From NCBI GenBank assembly GCA_950106755.1, contig OX467092.1:28348582-28412581 (forward strand): a stretch of 64,000 nt of DNA, given 5' to 3'. Positions 59,863 through 64,000 of the stretch are shown here, one piece after another (positions within the stretch are counted from its first letter, which is position 1; every line of letters begins with the position of its first letter). Below the pieces are notes generated by a model, which was not told the DNA's origin, did no database searches, and saw only the letters and a program-made list of their open reading frames with translations. Both the position numbers and the translations under genes were made by a program. The stretch comes from Climacium dendroides. Taxonomy: Eukaryota > Streptophyta > Bryopsida > Hypnales > Climaciaceae.

Positions 59863-61240
59863 AGTCAGTAACTCTGAGATTCTGCATGCTGTGTTTGGCT
59901 GCAGATGAGTTGGGTAGATGTTTTCGTTGCTGTCCCGGATTGCGAAATAGACATTTGGCAAAATATTGCCACGGTCGGTTTATCGTTGGACAAGGATGAC
60001 TTCCTCGACTCCTCATATGCTGTTGACGAAGACATTGTATCGACTCAACGTGAGTCGTAGTCCAACCCTGATTCGACCAGATCAAGGGGTTGCTCGGAGA
60101 CTGCTGCCTTATCTGGCCAAAACCGGGGGAAGAGGCGTATGGAGGAAGACGTCGAGGAAGATGAAAATGAGGAGGGAGAGGATGACTTCGACGTAGAAGA
60201 CATTGCGGTGGATTACGACGTGTTTGACAAAATCACCACGCCAGGTGCTCGTGCATCGCAGACCAATTTAGGGTCGTCAAGCTCAACAGGGCTGCAGAAC
60301 ACGGCAATCCAACCTGTTGATGCTGAAACTCCGGTTTCCAAAACTAGGCCTGCTAAAAAAAAAAGGTGGACCATATGCAGGCCTTGTCGATGTCGCTGGC
60401 GGTGGTCTTGAAGCAGCAAGAGGAAATCAAGCGCGAACAAAAGAAAGATCAGGAGGAAAATTTAGAGTTCCAAAAGGAATCAACTAAAAACTTTGCGGGT
60501 CTAGCGTAGGCCTTCCTAGAGGAACAAAGGTTGAATAGGGAGGAGCGTGAGCATAATAGGGTAATGTGGCAAGCGTACTTGGACAGAAATCAAGCCCAGC
60601 CTGTTGCCACGCTTCCACCACCAACAGCTTCGCAGCAGCTCTTCATCGGAAACAACCCATCAGGATCCAATGATAGTGTTGTCTCCGTTCCGCAGAGGGA
60701 TGCTGCTGCGACTTCGCCTCTTCCACTGGGGCCTCCGGATTTTATCCCTCCGCCTATTCATGTGAGAGAAACACGTGGAGGTCAGAGTTCCTCATCGCCC
60801 AAGAACGTCACATCGACCTTGGAGGGCACACAAGCTGCAAGCGAGGGGATATCCAAGGGAGATCAACAGTGTGATAGTGGGCAGAACTTGTCTGTGGATC
60901 CAGAAGGGGTAGTGCCCGACAGTACCACCGACCGCGCCAATGATCCACCAACAGGTTGTGCCAAGTAATCACTCGATGTCATTTGTTGTAGCTCGACTCG
61001 AGCTGATGTGTATTCTAGAGCTGCATTTGTAGATATAGTGTACAGAGTTTTTTTATGGACACGGAAACTTCTAGTGGACTGAACCATGGAGTTCCAAATT
61101 TTGTAATCAATTTTGTATTTTAACACTCATTTGTTGAGGCTGTAATATATCGTTGTCTTATACAACATTCTATCTTAATTCTTCTATTGTAGGGCTTTAG
61201 AATGTTTTCAATGTTTGTACAACTCGCGCTTCTTCTGTAG

Positions 61241-62306
61241 CACCATCAATTCCTGTGTTGGAAAATGAGTTTGTTGCCCTTGATGAAATGCCGGTGCTAG
61301 GACCTCCTCAAAGTGAATCGAAGAAGGTGGTTACGACTGACATTCAATCTGAGGCTGAACCTGATGTTCCTACTGAGTCCTCTCAGCGGCATGTATGTTC
61401 TTTTCCCTATTGTCCACAGGTTCTGGAATTCGTATCATTCTAGTGTCAACAAGAAGAGGAGGTGTAGAATGTTAACTGTCCTCGCTCTATTCCTTTTGAC
61501 AGCAGGAATCCGGTCCTCCATGTCGTCGTGGAGGGACTTCGGAGGGCGTCGTTCATCCATTCAGGTCCAGGGTGTCGGATAAGTGGATCAATGTTGTCCT
61601 GGACCTAAATGGCATTCTATGTGTCTGCGAAGATTGGAAGTCCAAGGGATTGTCGCACAAAAAATTGAGAGACTTCTCGCAGCCGCACTCTGCAACTAAG
61701 CCCGCGCTAGTCGGACCCAAGGCTGTGTGGGTGCGGCCTCATTGCTCTAATTTCCTTACAGAGCTTCAAAAATTTGCAACAGTTTCAGTGTGGAGTTCTA
61801 TGAAGAAGTCTACCACTGAACTGATTTCTCAATATCTTTTCCGAGACGGACTGCCGCCTTCCCAAATACTTGGGTAGGACTCCTACCAAACACTAAAACA
61901 AAGAGATAGATCGGGAAGGTTGACCTATTTCAAAGTACCAGGAACGGACAAGGACTTATTCCTCAAAAATCTAAACCGGTTATTTAAAGATAGAAGAGGA
62001 AGCTTCTCGTCTGACAATACTGTCATTGTAGATGACAGTCCTGTGAAGCATATAATGAACAGGCCTCACAATGTCATACTGCCTGATGCGTGGAGTTATA
62101 GAGGGAATGGTCCGCGGGACTCCTTTCTTTTCGATGTTTTGCTTCCTTGGTTTCAACGTTTACACATAGCTCGAGACCAAGGTTTGAAGGCATTTAAGGA
62201 AAATGGTCTTGGAAGAATTGGGCGACGAATGCTTTGCGACGAAAGGAACCGCAAGGAGTACGAAGTGCTAATGGAAGTAGTTCGCGCTTCCTCTAGTTTG
62301 AGTTAG
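61241..62306 (+). pseudogene. FCP1-like (HAD) phosphatase region
   Basis: Exons 61241-61392 and 61506-62306 (intron with GT-AG, phase 0). Motif 1 is VVLDLNGIL at about 61593-61619, where the second Asp of DxD is Asn. Motif 2 is VSVWSSM, the FCP1/NIF-type serine motif. Motif 4 is VIVDDSP at about 62025-62045, followed by PDAW and LLPWFQRL. TAG at 61875 breaks it where Trp or Gln is likely (ILG-stop-DSYQT). FCP1-like phosphatases dephosphorylate the RNA polymerase II tail. The D-to-N change, also seen in some plant family members, may reduce activity. A donor at 60953 (CAG|GTTGTG) and acceptor at 61240 would splice this in frame onto the ParB-like gene, giving one protein of about 1,600 residues; two genes remain possible. 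Confidence 0.65.
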
Positions 62307-62356
62307 GTCATGGTCTATGGTTTCCTAGGGAAGTGTAGTTCGAGTGCAAGACTGGC

Positions 62357-62386
62357 GCATTTTAGCTCGGTCCGCCTTAAATTGTA
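62357..62386. repeat. palindrome 13
   Basis: GCATTTTAGCTCGG, T centre, CCGCCTTAAATTGT; just after the FCP1-like frame. Confidence 0.75.
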
Positions 62387-62530
62387 TATACTTATTTTTT
62401 AATTGATACTGGTAGACTGGTGGATTGAATGAATCCATTCAGAACGTTTAAGCGATATCAATTTTGTATGTGATATGTTTGAACTGCTTTGTTCCAGTAT
62501 GTTGTGTGATCCACTTCATTCGTTTCAACT

Positions 62531-62565
62531 TGTGCAGTTTAGGTCGGTCCGACCTAAACAGCACA
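62531..62565. repeat. palindrome 14
   Basis: TGTGCAGTTTAGGTCGG, T centre, CCGACCTAAACAGCACA. The two arms match at 16 of 17 positions, the longest arms of the set, with GGTCGG/CCGACC compensated relative to GGGCGG/CCGCCC. Confidence 0.9.
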
Positions 62566-62722
62566 TGCTTGGCTTATATACATGTCAAAGTTCTTTTGAG
62601 CTTTTTGCTGGGTGTTGTCTTGTGTTTTAGTTCTTATATTGTTTGGTCTGTGTATTGCGCGGTAGTGTTTTCTCAATTTGAATTATGTTCTTCTTCAATC
62701 TGTGGCTTTCTTTGCTTGATAG

Positions 62723-63442
62723 ATGATGAGAACTTCGGAGGCCCATGTTCCGAAAGGTGGATTCGCTTGTGCAGCTTCTGTTGATTCCATCTTAGACTAT
62801 GGGCAATACATCATTCTCAGCACTGGAAATTTACTGTGTTCGGCCGCTACTGCAAATTCCACCATGGATTTCTCGACGAAGCCTATTGAGGACAACATGG
62901 TCGACAGTCCTCCGAGTGGTAGGACGCGTCCGCGGCTTTCTTGCTCCCCGTCGCCGTTGCGATCCGTTGGCCAACGTGCTTTGTCGTCTACTTCTGATCA
63001 AATGACTCAAAGAAAGCTTTACGGGGAAGAAGGTTGTCCACACATTGGAACAAATGTGACTTTAGGCATTCCAAGTGAGATTTGCCAAGTGCGTCCAGAT
63101 ATTGCTTCCTCTCTTCCCCGCCTTCCTCCACTAACGGAAGGTGTCCAAACGAAGCGATCTCGGAGCTCTTCCATGTATATTGCAGAGGCGACCACACCAG
63201 AGGTTCCACTACCTCCAATTCATAGACGCAGATACTTGAATGTTCCAAAACGTCAACGCTCAAGTCTTAGTGGAGAGTCCCGACTAGAAGGGAGCCGTCG
63301 TTTATGGGATGCTGCGGAAGAAAGGTCCTTGGAGAAGCAAAGGTGGGACATCATTCGAGAGCGGTCCGCAATTTGTACTGGGTATAGTAGAGGACCGGAA
63401 ATATTGAAGGCATATGAGAAGTTGAAGAGTATGTCACAGTAG
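62723..63442 (+). CDS. uncharacterised Ser/Arg/Pro-rich protein
   Basis: Open 239-codon frame, start ATG after an acceptor-like TTGATAG, so possibly a terminal exon. The middle is rich in Ser-Pro and Arg (RPRLSCSPSPLRS), then KRSRSSSM and PIHRRRYLNVPKRQR, which look like nuclear localisation patches. The C-terminal helix is Glu/Arg-rich (WDAAEERSLEKQRWDIIRERS) and ends KLKSMSQ. No family recognised. It is the only coding frame of the element without an internal stop. Reads on the same strand as the ParB-like and FCP1-like regions, with palindromes 13 and 14 in the gap. Confidence 0.5.
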   Translation: MMRTSEAHVPKGGFACAASVDSILDYGQYIILSTGNLLCSAATANSTMDFSTKPIEDNMVDSPPSGRTRPRLSCSPSPLRSVGQRALSSTSDQMTQRKLYGEEGCPHIGTNVTLGIPSEICQVRPDIASSLPRLPPLTEGVQTKRSRSSSMYIAEATTPEVPLPPIHRRRYLNVPKRQRSSLSGESRLEGSRRLWDAAEERSLEKQRWDIIRERSAICTGYSRGPEILKAYEKLKSMSQ

Positions 63443-63537
63443 TAAAGCACATTATGCTTATTACAGAGCATGAGCTACATCATCCGATACAATGTAGATG
63501 TAGAGTTGAACATCAACAATTGTTGACCATGATAACA

Positions 63538-63632
63538 TTTTGGGTTCCTTATAAAAGGCTACTATAAAGTCTAGAATCCAAATGTAATTTTGGGTTCCTT
63601 ATAAAAGGCTATTGTAAAGTCTAGAATCCAAA
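63538..63632 (+). repeat. 50-bp tandem duplication near the right end
   Basis: Two copies of TTTTGGGTTCCTTATAAAAG, GTAAAGTCTAGAATCCAAA; period 50 bp. Confidence 0.85.
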
Positions 63633-63838
63633 GTGTCATTCCATAGTGTACACACTATTACTTGTATATTTGATGGATATTATTGATAAATTCCATTCTT
63701 CTCATAATGGATTTGCAATATTTACACTCTTTTCTAATGATGCATTGCTTTTCTCTCTCCGTATAGAACAAAATCACCTATGTTTAAAGAAAACTATGTA
63801 TTTAGAACCTCTCATTTTCTTGGAAAACTCTCATTTTA

Positions 63839-63851
63839 ATGAATATAGTGT
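63839..63851 (-). repeat. terminal inverted repeat, right
   Basis: Inverted ACACTATATTCA. The overlapping 63827-63841 holds the right copy of the 15-bp subterminal inverted repeat. Confidence 0.6.
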
Positions 63852-63856
63852 TTAAT

Positions 63857-64000
63857 CCGTTTCCGCTCTTCCGGAACTGGTACACATCCGCCCAGATGTC
63901 CTCCGTCCACGTGACTGGCCACCCCCTCAAAGTGAACTCGTACTGATTTGGAACCCCGTGGAGTAGTTCCTGAATCATATCCTTACTCTTGAGGTTTCAT
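63857..64000 (-). pseudogene. gag-like protein, N-terminal half of copy E
   Basis: Minus-strand frame: LKSKDMIQELLHGVP, RGWPVTWTEDIWADVYQFRKSGNG, aligning with copy A (DWTPTLWRETYDFKKTDKG). It stops at the transposon border. The next expected family residues (SRTDRF) open copy E at 47.1 kb, so both are halves of one gene. The start lies beyond the window. Confidence 0.65.

Larger units (their letters stand above)
56702..60953 (+). pseudogene. ParB-like multidomain protein of the 16.7 kb element
   Basis: Exons 56702-58156, 58290-59621 and 59905-60953 join with GT-AG borders and phase 0. Segment 1: acidic N-terminus and unknown domain with a Lys/Gly/Pro-rich tail. After TAG at 57467: ELPIGKLKEAPAELNIR, TLCVTPVLP, then DGDFYIINGQHSVAAS, matching the ParB/sulfiredoxin-like pattern in which GQHS replaces GxHR. 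Exon 2 ends LPFRMYIMELRMEFY, then VFSVFAGSKLTCAAL, which continues into exon 3 as VDVFVAVPDCE; this resembles a SAM-binding motif of N4/N6 DNA methyltransferases, but no DPPY motif was seen. Exon 3 then gives an acidic and coiled-coil tail. Stops: TAG 57467, TAG 58791, TGA 59445, TAG 60058, TAG 60508, plus a frameshift in an A-run at 60355. The methyltransferase reading is tentative. Confidence 0.6.
47112..63851. mobile_element. 16.7 kb DNA transposon with dispersed palindromes
   Basis: Inserted inside a gag-like gene whose two halves lie at 47106 and 63857. Ends: AACGCTATATTCA at left and, inverted, ACACTATATTCA at right. A perfect 15-bp inverted repeat CATTAAAATGAGAGT lies at 47256-47270 and 63827-63841. 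Flanking TTAAT copies give a 5-bp (or TTAA) duplication. Cargo: a DUF7869-type transposase-like gene (-), a ParB-like multi-exon gene (+), an FCP1-like region (+) and a basic ORF (+). About fourteen roughly 30-bp palindromes are confined to it. The ends look CACTA-like (CACTA/TAGTG), but the flanks do not give the 3-bp duplication of that superfamily. I cannot assign it to a known superfamily. Confidence 0.7.

Noticed and set aside
9149..60510. Reassigned or read-through TAG codons
   Set aside because: Many in-frame TAGs might suggest recoding, but TGA and TAA also occur in frame, frameshifts coexist in the gag-like copy D and the ParB-like gene, and the AVT1-like gene has no internal TAG. 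Decay by transition is simpler.
50885..62565. CRISPR-like array
   Set aside because: Spacing is irregular, units are palindromic and divergent, spacers contain genes, and the host is a eukaryote.
47112..63851. CACTA superfamily assignment of the 16.7 kb element
   Set aside because: The ends read CRCTA/TAGTG, but the three bases outside do not match each other (AAA versus TTA in the minus orientation), and the transposase-like gene is not TNPD-like as far as I can tell.

Overview
This is a transposon-rich, AT-rich plant nuclear segment. Four things point to a land plant or a close relative: a spliced vacuolar amino-acid transporter gene (AVT1 type) with an AT-AC U12-type intron, TTTAGGG telomere-type motifs, Ty3/gypsy polyproteins, and a DUF7869-type transposase-like gene. 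DUF7869-type genes and DNA-methyltransferase-bearing retrotransposons make me favour a non-seed lineage (bryophyte, lycophyte, fern or streptophyte alga). That assignment is inference. The AVT1-like gene (18057-23450, +, 12 exons, about 553 codons) is the only clearly intact host gene.

Layout. 161-4432 (-) is a 4.3 kb TG...CA unit ('unit A') with one gag-like coiled-coil ORF, inserted into a relative (B, 4433-4830). 6.8-14.4 kb (-) is a Ty3/gypsy element whose pol reads protease, C5-DNA-methyltransferase, reverse transcriptase, RNase H, integrase, PHD finger in one frame, broken only by stop codons. 15.4-17.7 kb is AT-rich. 18-23.5 kb is AVT1. 23.5-32.5 kb is gene-poor, with a GC-richer island at 26.2-27.4 kb. 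About 32.6-33.3 kb (-) is a decayed pogo-like transposase. 34.6-35.4 kb is the repeat-filled end of a CACTA-like element. 35.37-44.5 kb (+) is a second gypsy pol, split by two 3.7 kb TG...CA units (C, 35812-39486, -; D, 40451-44159, +) with 5-bp target duplications. 45.8-47.1 kb plus 63.86-64.0 kb are the two halves of one more gag-like gene, split by a 16.7 kb DNA transposon at about 47112-63851.

The 16.7 kb element is the most unusual object. It has short terminal inverted repeats (CRCTATATTCA type), a perfect 15-bp subterminal inverted repeat and a TTAAT flanking duplication. It carries a DUF7869-type transposase-like gene (-), a multi-exon (+) gene with a ParB/Srx-like domain and a possible SAM-methyltransferase-like motif, an FCP1/HAD-phosphatase-like region, and an uncharacterised basic ORF. 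About fourteen copies of a roughly 30-bp palindrome (arm TTTAGGGCGG, one A/T at the centre, then the mirror) lie upstream of and between its coding blocks and nowhere else in the window. A ParB-like protein beside dispersed palindromes suggests a parS-like recognition system. This is a hypothesis.

Across the elements the damage is mostly in-frame TAG/TGA/TAA stops explained by C-to-T or G-to-A change. Paralogs inside the window confirm Q-to-stop and W-to-stop at several sites. This fits deamination of methylated cytosine in silenced DNA.
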